In this document: one piece after another, positions 17,273 through 25,488 of the stretch | Layout: the number at the start of each line of letters is the position of its first letter | How positions within the stretch are numbered: the first letter of the stretch is position 1 | Origin: Halorussus caseinilyticus | GTDB lineage: Archaea > Halobacteriota > Halobacteria > Halobacteriales > Haladaptataceae | DNA: 64,000 bases | Direction: 5' to 3' | Assembly: GCF_029338395.1 (NCBI RefSeq) | Contig: NZ_CP119809.1 | Coordinates: 2,542,001 to 2,606,000, forward strand | Program-made: the position numbers and the translations under genes | The notes under the pieces: generated by a model | The model's database searches: none | What the model saw: only the letters and a program-made list of their open reading frames with translations | What the model was told of the DNA's origin: nothing

Positions 17273-18346
17273 TTAGAGTTTCAGATTCGAGTTCTCGCCG
17301 ACGACGAGTCGTCGCCCCTCGGGGAGGAGGTCTTTCGAACTCCCGACGCTGGCCCCGCGACCGATGAGGCTATCGACGATTCTGCCATCGGTTGACAAGG
17401 TGCTTTCTCCGACGATGATGCTGTTCTCGATGTGAACGCCGTCGATTACCGAGTCGGGACCGATGGACGTGTACGGGCCGACGTAGCTTCCATCCTCGAT
17501 AACCGTCTCGGCGGCGATACTCACTGGCCCGCGGACCACGGCCCCCGACTCGATAGCGGCGTCCTCGTGGAGGTCGACGTGTCCCATAACGTCTGCCCCG
17601 CCGTCGATAGTTCCGTTCCGTGAGCCGGGTTTCTCCTCGAGGACCAATCGGTTGGCTTCGAGGATGTCCATCGGTTTCCCGGTATCCTTCCACCAGCCAT
17701 CCACGACGTGGGAGTCAATCGTTTCACCGCGTTCGATGAGTGCCTGAATAGCGTCGGTGATTTCGAGTTCACCCCTCCACGACGGTTCGAGGTCCGAAAT
17801 CACGTCGAAGACCTTCGGTGAGAAGATATAGATTCCGATGAGTGCCAAGTCAGACGGAGGGTCGGTGGGTTTCTCGACGAGGCGTGTGACGGTCCCGTCC
17901 GGTTCCACGTCGGCAACACCGAACTGCTGGGGGTTATCGACGTGCTGGAGTGCAATACCTGCGGCACAGTCCTCCGCGCGAAAACGCTCGACCATCTCCC
18001 CGATGCCCTGCTTGAGGATATTGTCTCCGAGATACATAACGAAGTCGTCACCGTCCACGAATTCCCGTGCGCATCCGACCGCATGTGCGAGTCCCAGCGG
18101 TTCGCCTTGGACGATGTACGTAATATCTACACCGAAGTCGGAGCCGTCACCGAGGAAGTTCTGTATCTCCTCACGACCTTTCGTTCCGAGAACCACCCCA
18201 ATCTCGTCGATTCCGACCGCCGCGAGGTCTTCGATACCGTATTGGATGACCGGCTTGTTCGCTACGGGGACGAGTTGTTTCGGTCCAGTGTGCGTAATCG
18301 GGCGAAGCCGTGACCCAGTTCCCCCCGCGAGTACCAGCCCTTTCAT
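17273..18346 (-). CDS. rmlA: Glucose-1-phosphate thymidylyltransferase, long form
   Basis: This 357-residue enzyme makes dTDP-glucose from dTTP and glucose-1-phosphate. It has LVLAGGTGSRLRPITHTGPK at the N-terminus, QGEPLGLAHAVGCAREF, MYLGDNILKQG (metal site) and a C-terminal left-handed beta-helix of hexapeptide repeats from about residue 240, as in archaeal long RmlA proteins. The ATG at 18346 is chosen over an in-frame TTG at 18367 because it is preceded by GGTGG at ribosome-binding distance and the motif then starts at residue 3. It is the first enzyme of the dTDP-sugar route whose other steps lie at 20.7-27.6 kb. A zinc-ribbon gene follows two bases later. Confidence 0.9.
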   Translation of the reverse strand: MKGLVLAGGTGSRLRPITHTGPKQLVPVANKPVIQYGIEDLAAVGIDEIGVVLGTKGREEIQNFLGDGSDFGVDITYIVQGEPLGLAHAVGCAREFVDGDDFVMYLGDNILKQGIGEMVERFRAEDCAAGIALQHVDNPQQFGVADVEPDGTVTRLVEKPTDPPSDLALIGIYIFSPKVFDVISDLEPSWRGELEITDAIQALIERGETIDSHVVDGWWKDTGKPMDILEANRLVLEEKPGSRNGTIDGGADVMGHVDLHEDAAIESGAVVRGPVSIAAETVIEDGSYVGPYTSIGPDSVIDGVHIENSIIVGESTLSTDGRIVDSLIGRGASVGSSKDLLPEGRRLVVGENSNLKL

Positions 18347-18665
18347 TCGTCTAAGTCCACCCGCCAATCAACCGAGATCTCGTCAGTGTCGTGTTCTGCG
18401 CGCCTCTCCTCCGTTTTCTCGTAGCCGCCGAGGTCCGACGGAGATTCATAACTAGCGGCTACTGGTTCTCGTCGGGACTTAAATCTACCAATCTTTATCC
18501 GGGATGGGAACGAACGCTTGGTTCTGCTCGCCGAGTACAAAGCCGTTCGACTCGTCTCCCAAAGAGGTACTCCGTTGTAGCCCTCAATACGGTCATTCGA
18601 AGAAAAGGTCTAGTCCAGTTGTCCGAACGCGGAGTCAAGGGCATGTACGGACTCCCGATTAGTTT
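18347..18665. other. Non-coding gap upstream of rmlA
   Basis: No gene is supported here. The only longer frame runs antisense to the transcripts and lacks acidic composition. An AT-richer patch at about 18470-18500 could hold a promoter for the rmlA operon with a long leader. Composition falls in GC across this gap, marking the edge of the variable segment. Confidence 0.5.
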
Positions 18666-19607
18666 TCAATAGGTTCCAATTGGAATCTCGTAGAAGTCGT
18701 GAACGACCCCTCGCCCCCCGAAGCCTTCCTTGAAGAACACCAGTCCTTCGTTGAGATACCGGCCAGCGTCTTCCGTGGAAATGCCTAAGTCAAGGTACTC
18801 GGTACTGATGAGGTTCCCGTGGATTAAGCGGTCGAAGACGATGTCCAATGCACCGACTTCACGGCCTCTGTTACTATTCGCGATATACTGGGTTCGGGCA
18901 ACTTGCTCGCTCTGATATATTACTACACCGCCAACCATCTGGCCCTCTTCGAAGGACGCAATTAGTCGGATGTTGTCCGGGAAACGGTCGTGGAGAAGTT
19001 CAATTTCTTCTAAGGTGTGGACGGGTTCTACGTCGTGTTCCTCGTCAAGGTTAATCTCGAGGATGTCCCAGTAGGTTTCGAAGTCGGTGGACTCACGCAC
19101 TTGGAGTCCAGCGTCTTCCGCATCGGCTATTTTCCGCCGTCGGTTCTTCTGGAACTCGGGGTGATTGGGACGGGAGATGACCGTTGTCACGTCACGCCTC
19201 GTCAAATGAGCGTCGTGCCGGAACAGTCCATATCGGTCTTCGGAGGCCGGATAGTTGTGGTAGATATATGGGATGCACTTGTAGATGATTCGCTCAAGTC
19301 CCTGCCGTTCTGCATAGGTAGTCAGTTCCTCGAAGAGTTCCATAATCTTCGGAGTCTTTACCCGGTTAGAGGTAAGGAAACCGCCAAACGTCAAGCCACC
19401 GTGGGAAATCATCTCGTTTTCGGTGACGTTCGCGGGAAACAGCGCGATTGGGTCGTTCTTATAGTAACAGATGAGCGATTTATCCTCGAAGCGGTCCGAG
19501 TGGTACTCCATGTATCCCCGATTGAACATAAAGGTAGCGTTCTTGGACCGTGCAACGAATTCGTTCCAGTCCGCCTCGAATTCAGGTGTGTATTCGACCA
19601 GTTCCAT
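18666..19607 (-). CDS. FemAB/GNAT-like acyltransferase
   Basis: This 313-residue soluble protein has the two-lobed GNAT layout of FemAB-type proteins: an early FMFNRGYMEYHSDRF, a basic stretch FQKNRRRKIADAEDAGLQV, and a late block VGGVVIYQ followed by DIVFDRLIHGNL and the C-terminal LGISTEDAGRYLNEGLVFFK. Proteins of this type in polysaccharide clusters are thought to acylate an amino sugar or add an amino-acid-like group, from acyl-CoA or aminoacyl-tRNA. It is last in the run fdtB-fdtA-acetyltransferase-propeller. GC is lower than in the flanking core genes. The fold is likely; the substrate is unknown. Confidence 0.7.
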   Translation of the reverse strand: MELVEYTPEFEADWNEFVARSKNATFMFNRGYMEYHSDRFEDKSLICYYKNDPIALFPANVTENEMISHGGLTFGGFLTSNRVKTPKIMELFEELTTYAERQGLERIIYKCIPYIYHNYPASEDRYGLFRHDAHLTRRDVTTVISRPNHPEFQKNRRRKIADAEDAGLQVRESTDFETYWDILEINLDEEHDVEPVHTLEEIELLHDRFPDNIRLIASFEEGQMVGGVVIYQSEQVARTQYIANSNRGREVGALDIVFDRLIHGNLISTEYLDLGISTEDAGRYLNEGLVFFKEGFGGRGVVHDFYEIPIGTY

Positions 19608-19658
19608 TCTCTGTTGTGGTTATGATTTGCTGAGTCTATTTACCATTGATGCTTCTCA

Positions 19659-20585
19659 TTATTCGAGTCTCGCAGCTCCGATTCCCGTTTTCCCGTATCC
19701 GTTCCCATTGTAGAACATGTATCGATGTCCGTCTCCGGCGTCTATCACGCCGGGAAAGCAGACCATTTCGGAATCCCACCCGGAGGGCGAAACATCGATA
19801 TCGACTTGTTCGTCCATTCGGACGAAATCCGTACCGTTGGTCGATTCGGCGTAGCCGATTCGATACCCCTTCGACCGCGTTCGAACCGAGTACCAAAGCT
19901 TCACCACGCCTTTCTCGTGAATAGCGAAGGGGCGACCGAAGCCGTACTCGTCCTCGCCGTCGAGTTCTAACACGGTCTCTCCGGGTCCGTCGTCCCAGTA
20001 TAATCCATCCGAAGATTGTTTATATTTCAGATTATATGTTGGGACTTTCTGGCCGTCGACCGCAATCCACTCATCCCCGGCGACGTAATACATGTGGTAT
20101 TTTCCGTTACATCGAATCACGAACGGCGCCGAACGGGCGTATCGTTCGCCCTCAATCGGCGGAAGGATTGGTTCGTCCGAGTAGCGCTGGAACGAATCGC
20201 CGCCATCGTTCGAGAGCGCCAATCCCGCGAACATCGTATAGCGGACTTCCTCGGGGCGGTCCCATCCGAAGTAAAACAGCCCCAACGAATCGCCTATCTC
20301 GACAACTGAGGCAGGTGAAACCCCGTAGTGGTCGAATGCGTTCCGGTCGCCAGTGTCGAGTACCGGTTCGGTAGCAGTATCTACAACCGTCGTCGGTTCG
20401 TCTGCATCAACGTCCACAAATCCGACACGTCCAACGTCATCCTCGTCTCGATAGGCACAGTATAGCCGAATACGGTCTTCCGAAACCCGGTATGGTGTCG
20501 GAACGTATGCGTAGGCGGACTTCCACGATTGCTGAGAATCGACGGCATATATTCTCCCCAACTTCTGGTAGTGATGCCTACTCAT
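19659..20585 (-). CDS. Five-bladed beta-propeller, glycosidase-like protein
   Basis: This 308-residue protein reads as repeated propeller blades: RIRLYCAYRDEDD, GLFYFGWD, YRMYYVAGDEWI-like YHMYYVAGDEWI, VKLWYSVRTRSKG and YRMFYNGNGYG. Such proteins resemble GH43/GH130-type folds and are often found in capsule or O-antigen clusters next to fdtA/fdtB-type genes. No signal peptide is visible, so it probably works inside the cell, perhaps as a phosphorylase-like or glycan-binding protein rather than a secreted glycosidase. The ATG at 20585 is preferred over an upstream TTG at 20636 because GAGG precedes it. Catalytic acids cannot be assigned. Confidence 0.65.
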   Translation of the reverse strand: MSRHHYQKLGRIYAVDSQQSWKSAYAYVPTPYRVSEDRIRLYCAYRDEDDVGRVGFVDVDADEPTTVVDTATEPVLDTGDRNAFDHYGVSPASVVEIGDSLGLFYFGWDRPEEVRYTMFAGLALSNDGGDSFQRYSDEPILPPIEGERYARSAPFVIRCNGKYHMYYVAGDEWIAVDGQKVPTYNLKYKQSSDGLYWDDGPGETVLELDGEDEYGFGRPFAIHEKGVVKLWYSVRTRSKGYRIGYAESTNGTDFVRMDEQVDIDVSPSGWDSEMVCFPGVIDAGDGHRYMFYNGNGYGKTGIGAARLE

Positions 20586-20669
20586 ACGATTCCTCTGGCC
20601 TCTATCGTTAAACACGTCTTGGTTCTCTCGCAACAAAGCCGCGGTCGAAAGGCCGTACCGATAGTCCGG

Positions 20670-21371
20670 TCATTCTTCCGGCCGTTCCATGCCCATCGAT
20701 TCGTAGCTGCTCTTCTCCAGTGGGGCGACCGGATTCCCGACGTAGACCTTCCCCTCTTTGAGGTCCCTGTGGACGACTCCGCCCGCTCCGACGATACAAT
20801 CGTTTCCGATAGAAGTCTCGTCGGCTATACAGGCATTAACGCCGATAAACGAGAACTCGCCAACGTCACAGAACCCGGAAATCACGGCGTGGGATGTGAT
20901 GAAACTGTGGTCGCCGATTCGACTTCGGTGTCCGACGTGGTTGCCGCTCCAGAGAACGACGTTATCACCAATCGTACAGTCGTGTTGCACCACGTTGTTC
21001 TCCAAGATGAACGCGTTTTCGCCGATTTCCGCGGTTCGCCACACGAAGGCGTCGGAACTCACGTAGGACACCAGCGAATAACCGTTCTCCTTCGTTCGCT
21101 CGTACAGGTCTTGGCGAACTCGGTTTAACTTCGTGGACGAGACGGCGACAAAGGCCGCGTACTCCGACGGGGGATACTTCTCAGCCAATTCACTAAACGG
21201 GACGACGGGGAGGCCCTGCACGGTCTCCGAATCGATGTACTCCTCTTCGGCACTGAAGGCATGCACCGTGTGCGGGGAGTCGAATCGAAAGTACTCGTGA
21301 GCAATTTTGGCAGTCTCCCCCGCGCCGACGATGATAAGGTCCCTGCCGTCCGTTCTCTCGGGTTGGTTCAT
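20670..21371 (-). CDS. Sugar O/N-acetyltransferase of the PglD/NeuD type
   Basis: The product (233 residues from this start) has an N-terminal Rossmann-like domain DLIIVGAGETAKIAHEYF and a C-terminal left-handed beta-helix of hexapeptide repeats from about residue 120 (AEIGENAFILENNVV, IGDHSFITSHAV, IGNDCIVGAGGVV). The His in VVQHDCTIGDNV matches the catalytic base position. It should transfer acetyl from acetyl-CoA to an amino sugar. Beside FdtA/FdtB homologues it probably finishes a dTDP-3-acetamido sugar. An ATG at 21410 would add 13 residues; the shorter start is preferred because TTTTTACTAC lies about 25 bases upstream of it and the added residues lack acidic character. Confidence 0.82.
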   Translation of the reverse strand: MNQPERTDGRDLIIVGAGETAKIAHEYFRFDSPHTVHAFSAEEEYIDSETVQGLPVVPFSELAEKYPPSEYAAFVAVSSTKLNRVRQDLYERTKENGYSLVSYVSSDAFVWRTAEIGENAFILENNVVQHDCTIGDNVVLWSGNHVGHRSRIGDHSFITSHAVISGFCDVGEFSFIGVNACIADETSIGNDCIVGAGGVVHRDLKEGKVYVGNPVAPLEKSSYESMGMERPEE

Positions 21372-21419
21372 ACGAAATCTGGATTGTTCCGTAGTAAAAA
21401 GGTGGTTCATCCGGCGGGA

Positions 21420-21848
21420 CTAGAGAGTGTCGTCGCGCCACTCCACGAACGCCTCGTAGTCCCGGATGTAATCGTCCTCGTCGTAGTGTTCGGACGCGAG
21501 GACGAGACACACCGACCCCGACGAGAAGTTCTCGAGTTCACGCCAGACGCCAGCGGGCATGTAGATTCCGTAATACGAGCGATTGAGGTGGATGCGCTCA
21601 CGGTCGGTTCCGTCGTCGAGTACGAGGTCGAAACTCCCGTTAGCGGCGATGATGAACTGTTCGAGTTCGCGGTGGGCGTGGCCGCCCCGAGACTCGCCGC
21701 CGGGTACGTCGTACAGGTAGTAGACGCGTTTGATTTCGAATGGGACGTGACCGTTTTGCTCGATGAAGGTGAGGTTCCCGCGCTCGTCGGCGATTTTCGG
21801 AAGGTCGATTCGGCGACCGATGGAGGGGTCATCACAGTCGTGATTCAT
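21420..21848 (-). CDS. fdtA: dTDP-4-keto-6-deoxyglucose 3,4-ketoisomerase (FdtA/QdtA type)
   Basis: This 142-residue single-domain cupin of the WxcM family has the expected motifs: DERGNLTFIE, VYYLYDVPGG, RGGHAHRELEQFI with the catalytic histidines, and YGIYMPAGVWRELENF. The enzyme shifts the keto group of dTDP-4-keto-6-deoxyglucose from C4 to C3, making the substrate for a 3-aminotransferase. Whether the product has the galacto (FdtA) or gluco (QdtA) configuration cannot be told by eye. The ATG overlaps the stop of the aminotransferase gene by four bases (ATGA), so the two are translationally coupled. Confidence 0.87.
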   Translation of the reverse strand: MNHDCDDPSIGRRIDLPKIADERGNLTFIEQNGHVPFEIKRVYYLYDVPGGESRGGHAHRELEQFIIAANGSFDLVLDDGTDRERIHLNRSYYGIYMPAGVWRELENFSSGSVCLVLASEHYDEDDYIRDYEAFVEWRDDTL

Positions 21849-22939
21849 GCCTCGAACTCCTCAATCAGTGCGGCGATGTACTCAATCTCGTCACTCCGGC
21901 ACCAAGGATGCATCGGGAGGGAGAGAATCCGGTCCGCGGTGCGCTCGGTCACAGACAGGTCTCCAGTACGCCCGATGTCCTCGTAGGCGGGTTGCTGGTG
22001 AATCGGCGTCGGATAGTGAATGAGGGTCTGGACGCCACTCTCGGAGAGGTGTTCCCGAAGTGCGTCCCGGTGAGGCGTCTGAACGACGTACAGGTGGTAG
22101 ACGTGCGATACGTCGTCGGCGACCGTCGGAGTGACGACACTTTCCAACAGAGAATCGTACTGTGCCGCGCAGTCACGCCGTCGCTGGTTGAACTCGTCTA
22201 AGTACTCGAGTTTCTCGTCGAGGAACGCCGCTTGGAACTCGTCGAGTCGGCTGTTCGACCCGACGAATTCGTACCGATACTTTCGGGGTGACCCGTACTC
22301 GCGGGCCATCCGAAGGTACTCGGCCAGTTCGTCGTCCGACGTTACGGCGATTCCCGCGTCGCCGTACGCGCCGAGGTTCTTGGTCGGATAGAGGCTGAAG
22401 CAACCAACGTCCCCGATGTCGCCGACGGGCCGATTCTTGTACGTAGCGCCGTGCGCCTGAGATGCGTCCTCGACGATTGCAAGGTCGTGTTCACGGGCGA
22501 GTTCGAGGAGCGGGTCCATATCCGCAGGCTGGCCGTAGAGGTGAACCGCGATAATCGCCGCAGTGTCCTCCGTGAGGTTCCGTTCGACGCTACTCGGGTC
22601 GATTGTGTACGTCTCCGGGTCGATGTCGACGAACACCGGGATTCCGCCGTTGTGGACAACTGCGTCCGCGGTCGATACGAACGTATGTGCGGGCAGAATT
22701 ACCTCGTCACCCGCCTCAATATCTACCGCGTCTAGTGCGAGGTTCAGGGCGTCCGAGCCGGAGTTCACCCCGATACCGTGGTCCGCATCGACGTACTCCG
22801 CAAAGTCCCGCTCGAACGCTTCGACCTGATTTCCGAGGATGTAGTCGCCCGAACTGAGTACGGTTTCTGCCGCCGCAAGCATCTCCGACCCGATTTCGTC
22901 GTACTCCCGCGAGAAATCCAGAAATGGGACCGTAGGCAT
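21845..22939 (-). CDS. fdtB: DegT/DnrJ/EryC1-type sugar aminotransferase (FdtB-like)
   Basis: This 364-residue PLP enzyme should transaminate dTDP-3-keto-6-deoxyhexose to the 3-amino sugar. Features are GVNSGSDALNLAL, the PLP-stacking AHTFVSTADAV, DASQAHGA and the Schiff-base lysine K187 in LYPTKNLGAYGDAG. The ATG at 22939 is chosen over one at 22996 because TATAAATTT lies 25 to 33 bases upstream of it, giving a good leaderless promoter, and family members begin MPTVPFLDF-like. It is first in the fdtB-fdtA-acetyltransferase-propeller-GNAT run. Confidence 0.9.
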   Translation of the reverse strand: MPTVPFLDFSREYDEIGSEMLAAAETVLSSGDYILGNQVEAFERDFAEYVDADHGIGVNSGSDALNLALDAVDIEAGDEVILPAHTFVSTADAVVHNGGIPVFVDIDPETYTIDPSSVERNLTEDTAAIIAVHLYGQPADMDPLLELAREHDLAIVEDASQAHGATYKNRPVGDIGDVGCFSLYPTKNLGAYGDAGIAVTSDDELAEYLRMAREYGSPRKYRYEFVGSNSRLDEFQAAFLDEKLEYLDEFNQRRRDCAAQYDSLLESVVTPTVADDVSHVYHLYVVQTPHRDALREHLSESGVQTLIHYPTPIHQQPAYEDIGRTGDLSVTERTADRILSLPMHPWCRSDEIEYIAALIEEFEA

Positions 22940-22963
22940 TAGTGAATCGTTACCCCGTCGGCC

Positions 22964-22972
22964 TATAAATTT
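22964..22972 (-). promoter_or_regulatory. TATA box of the fdtB operon
   Basis: On the minus strand AAATTTATA ends 25 bases before the ATG at 22939. It is the clearest TATA-like element in the variable segment and decides the start of fdtB. Confidence 0.65.
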
Positions 22973-23100
22973 GGCTTCTGGTTGACGTGGGCACACGACA
23001 CAGTAACGGACCTGCCGAGCGACCGCTTACGCGATAATCGGTAGTCGTTCGACGTTTAGTAGGAGATAAAGGGCAGAACTGTCTTACTCCGATTACCAGA

Positions 23101-24051
23101 ATGCCAGATTCCGAACCTCTAGTCTCGGTCTTTCTCCCCACGTACAACCACGAGAACTACGTCGAGGAGTCAATAGAGTCGGCCCTGCAACAGGAGTACG
23201 AGAATCTGGAAATCGTCATCGGAGACGACTGCTCGACGGACTCGACGTGGGACATCGTTTCTCGGTACGCCGCGGAGTATCCAGAGACTATTACGGCCTT
23301 CCGGAACGAGGAGAACCTCGGTATCACGGGGAACTGCAACGAAGTGCTTCGGCGCTGTTCGGGGAAATACGTCGTCTTTCACTCGGGTGACGACATCCTG
23401 CGTCCGGGAAAAATACGGTCACAGGTCGAGGTTCTCGAGTCAGACCCGGACTGCGCGCTATGTTATCACGATGTCGAAGTCTTCGACTCGGAGAACGGTG
23501 AAACCAAATTCTACTGGAATTCGGGTCCCGAAGGGACACCTCCCGTAGAGGGTGACACGGGAACGCTCGCCGAACAACTCGTAATTAAGGGCACGAGTTT
23601 CCTGTCTGCACAGAGCATCATGGTACGCCGGGAGGCTATCCCCGCAGACGGATACGACGAGCGCGTCCCCATCGCCTCAGACTGGCTCATGTGGATTGAA
23701 ACGTGCGCCACCACGGACGGGACGGTGAGGTACATCGACAGACCGATGGCGCGTTACCGAAAGCACAGCGAAAGTATCACTGAATCCGTCCAACACGATA
23801 TAGACAAATTTGTGACGCTCGCCATCGTCGAGAGCCGGTATCCCGAACTTTGCGATGCGGTTCGACACCGGAGAGGATACATGTACTACCGGAGGGCGGT
23901 GTCGGATATTCTCGCAAACGAGAACGAACGCGGCCGCCACAACCTGCTTAACAGCGTCCGATACTCCGTCTACTCGTGGAAGTGGATTGGATGGTGGGTG
24001 TATAGCTGGCTGAATCAGGTCGGACTCGGACCCACCAACGAGAGCAACTAG
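23101..24051 (+). CDS. Family 2 glycosyltransferase (GT-A)
   Basis: This 316-residue inverting glycosyltransferase begins with the GT2 signature VSVFLPTYNHENYVEESIES. It continues with IVIGDDCSTDST, the metal-binding FHSGDDILRPGK, and a downstream SAQSIMVRREAI / ASDWLMWIETC region expected near the acceptor site. The C-terminus WKWIGWWVYSWLNQ is aromatic and may touch the membrane. It is transcribed away from the fdtB operon. It is the only GT-A type transferase in the island; the others are GT-B. The sugar donor is unknown, and a dTDP-amino sugar is possible by context. Confidence 0.88.
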   Translation: MPDSEPLVSVFLPTYNHENYVEESIESALQQEYENLEIVIGDDCSTDSTWDIVSRYAAEYPETITAFRNEENLGITGNCNEVLRRCSGKYVVFHSGDDILRPGKIRSQVEVLESDPDCALCYHDVEVFDSENGETKFYWNSGPEGTPPVEGDTGTLAEQLVIKGTSFLSAQSIMVRREAIPADGYDERVPIASDWLMWIETCATTDGTVRYIDRPMARYRKHSESITESVQHDIDKFVTLAIVESRYPELCDAVRHRRGYMYYRRAVSDILANENERGRHNLLNSVRYSVYSWKWIGWWVYSWLNQVGLGPTNESN

Positions 24052-24102
24052 TAGCGAAGCAACACCGTGTTTCTTAACCGAATCGGGACGCCAGAGCAAG
24101 CC

Positions 24103-24339
24103 TTATCGGTACCCCAACTCTTCGAGTCTCCGTCGTGCCGATTCCGAGACCGGTTTGGTCGTCTCGTTGACTCGAATCTCGTCAACGTTCTTTAGATGCG
24201 ACCGGACGGTATCGAACAGTTCGGCAGGACAGTCGGAGACATCGCGTCGTTCACCGCTCCGAAACAGATACTCCTCGCCGTCGGAACGTCGTACCAGCTT
24301 CCACTCGTCCATATACCCGACTACGGTATGTATCGGCAT
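24103..24339 (-). CDS. Short ORF resembling the C-terminal tail of a sulfatase-like protein
   Basis: The 78-residue product contains DEWKLVRRSDGEEYLF and SGERRDVSDCPAELFDTV and ends ARRRLEELGYR. This pattern matches the C-terminal part of haloarchaeal sulfatase-superfamily proteins, which commonly end in LxxLGY; compare QLNALGYL of the sulfatase-like gene at 25489. No catalytic part lies upstream on this strand, where the GT2 and methyltransferase genes flank it. It is therefore probably the remnant of a gene removed by rearrangement, although a small functional protein cannot be excluded. Confidence 0.5.
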   Translation of the reverse strand: MPIHTVVGYMDEWKLVRRSDGEEYLFRSGERRDVSDCPAELFDTVRSHLKNVDEIRVNETTKPVSESARRRLEELGYR

Positions 24340-24406
24340 TACTGTGCTGAACTATGATAGTTACAGAATCACAAGGTATAAACGAAGTCACGGGGAGCGT
24401 TATACT

Positions 24407-25240
24407 ATGTCCACGTTGAATAGGCTCGGTAGTCTCTACGATACCTATCGCAACCTACTCTACGCCGCTAGCTGGCCGCTATACTTTGCACGCATATTCG
24501 GGTCAACCGGTCGGCGGGGACGGTCAGTGATGGACAATCTGTTATTGCTTGCACGGATGGCCCGGAATTACCGTTCTATTCCCGCTGGAATGAGATTCAG
24601 TGAGCAACTGTTACTTATCAGTGAGATTCTCACGCTTCCCCGGTCAAAAAAGGGCTGTATCGTCGAGTGCGGTTGTTACCTCGGGGGAACCACTGCAAAC
24701 CTTTCTCTCGCCGCAGAACTTACAGACCGCCACGTCCACGTGTTCGATTCCTTTGATGGAATGCCTGAAGATTCGACCCCTGAAGACGCACACATAGTCG
24801 GCGAGGGAGTCGGGTCAGAATCCGGATGGACCACAGACGACTACGTGGCGTCACGCGCTGATTTCGAGCGATACCTCCACCGCTACGGGTGCCCCCAACG
24901 AGTGACGATTCACGAAGGCCCGTTCGACGAGACTCTTCCGGAGTTCTCCGAGGAGTGCGCCCTCGGCTACGTCGATGCTGATTACCGAGACGCGAATGCC
25001 ATCGTGTTAGAGGAGCTTTGGCCCCAACTCAAAGAAGACTGCCGTATCTATACCCACGGTGCGGACTTTTATCCGGTGAGCCAGCTATATTTTGACCGAG
25101 ACTGGTGGCAAACGACATTGGATACCTCTCCGCCGGGTCTCGTCGGGGCGGGAAGTGGACTTGGTTGCATCCCCAGCGACGGGAGTAAAGGCTGGACAAG
25201 TAGCTTCGGATACGCAGTCAAAGAAGCCGACGGCCGTTAG
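24407..25240 (+). CDS. TylF/MycF-like O-methyltransferase
   Basis: This 277-residue SAM-dependent methyltransferase likely methylates a sugar hydroxyl. The SAM-binding region is GCIVECGCYLGGTTANLSL, followed by VHVFDSFDGMPE, and the metal-site motif is LGYVDADYRDA. These match the macrocin O-methyltransferase family. The ATG at 24407 is chosen over the 84-residue longer frame because GGGGAG lies about 8 bases upstream and the extra residues are basic and serine-rich, unlike this genome's proteins. The start follows the GT2 and a short sulfatase-like remnant on the opposite strand. Methylated terminal sugars are known in haloarchaeal glycans. Confidence 0.82.
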   Translation: MSTLNRLGSLYDTYRNLLYAASWPLYFARIFGSTGRRGRSVMDNLLLLARMARNYRSIPAGMRFSEQLLLISEILTLPRSKKGCIVECGCYLGGTTANLSLAAELTDRHVHVFDSFDGMPEDSTPEDAHIVGEGVGSESGWTTDDYVASRADFERYLHRYGCPQRVTIHEGPFDETLPEFSEECALGYVDADYRDANAIVLEELWPQLKEDCRIYTHGADFYPVSQLYFDRDWWQTTLDTSPPGLVGAGSGLGCIPSDGSKGWTSSFGYAVKEADGR

Positions 25241-25374
25241 GTGAGTTGCCGCCAGTTCCCGTTCAGTACAATCGAGAGATGCTAGTTCCCGACTCGCTCC
25301 CGAACCTGCGAAGTCTACGGTCGCACCGGAAAGGTACGGTCCGGTGGACTGAAACCCGTCGCCGGTACTCCTTC

Positions 25375-25391
25375 GTCTTCGTGTCGAAGAC
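25375..25391 (+). terminator. Hairpin between convergent genes
   Basis: GTCTTCG-TGT-CGAAGAC is a perfect 7-base inverted repeat midway between the convergent methyltransferase and sulfatase-like genes. It has no strong T-tract, so calling it a terminator is only a guess. The rest of the 248-base gap holds no supported gene. Confidence 0.3.
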
Positions 25392-25488
25392 ACGTACGTT
25401 CCCGGCCGTAACTCAGCTCCGCCATTTAACCGAGTTCTGAGGTGAGTCGGTAACACCGCTTGGATTGGTCACGTTTGACGGAATCTCG

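Noticed and set aside
18391-18672. 93-residue plus-strand frame upstream of rmlA
   Set aside because: Non-acidic, Arg/Ser-rich product in a promoter gap; no domain or upstream signal.
24155-24406. 84-residue upstream extension of the TylF-like gene
   Set aside because: It is basic and serine-rich, overlaps the small minus-strand ORF, and a ribosome-binding site precedes the internal ATG at 24407.
25246-25440. 64-residue plus-strand frame after the methyltransferase gene
   Set aside because: The product is basic with many Arg and Thr residues, unlike haloarchaeal proteins, and has no recognisable domain or ribosome-binding site.
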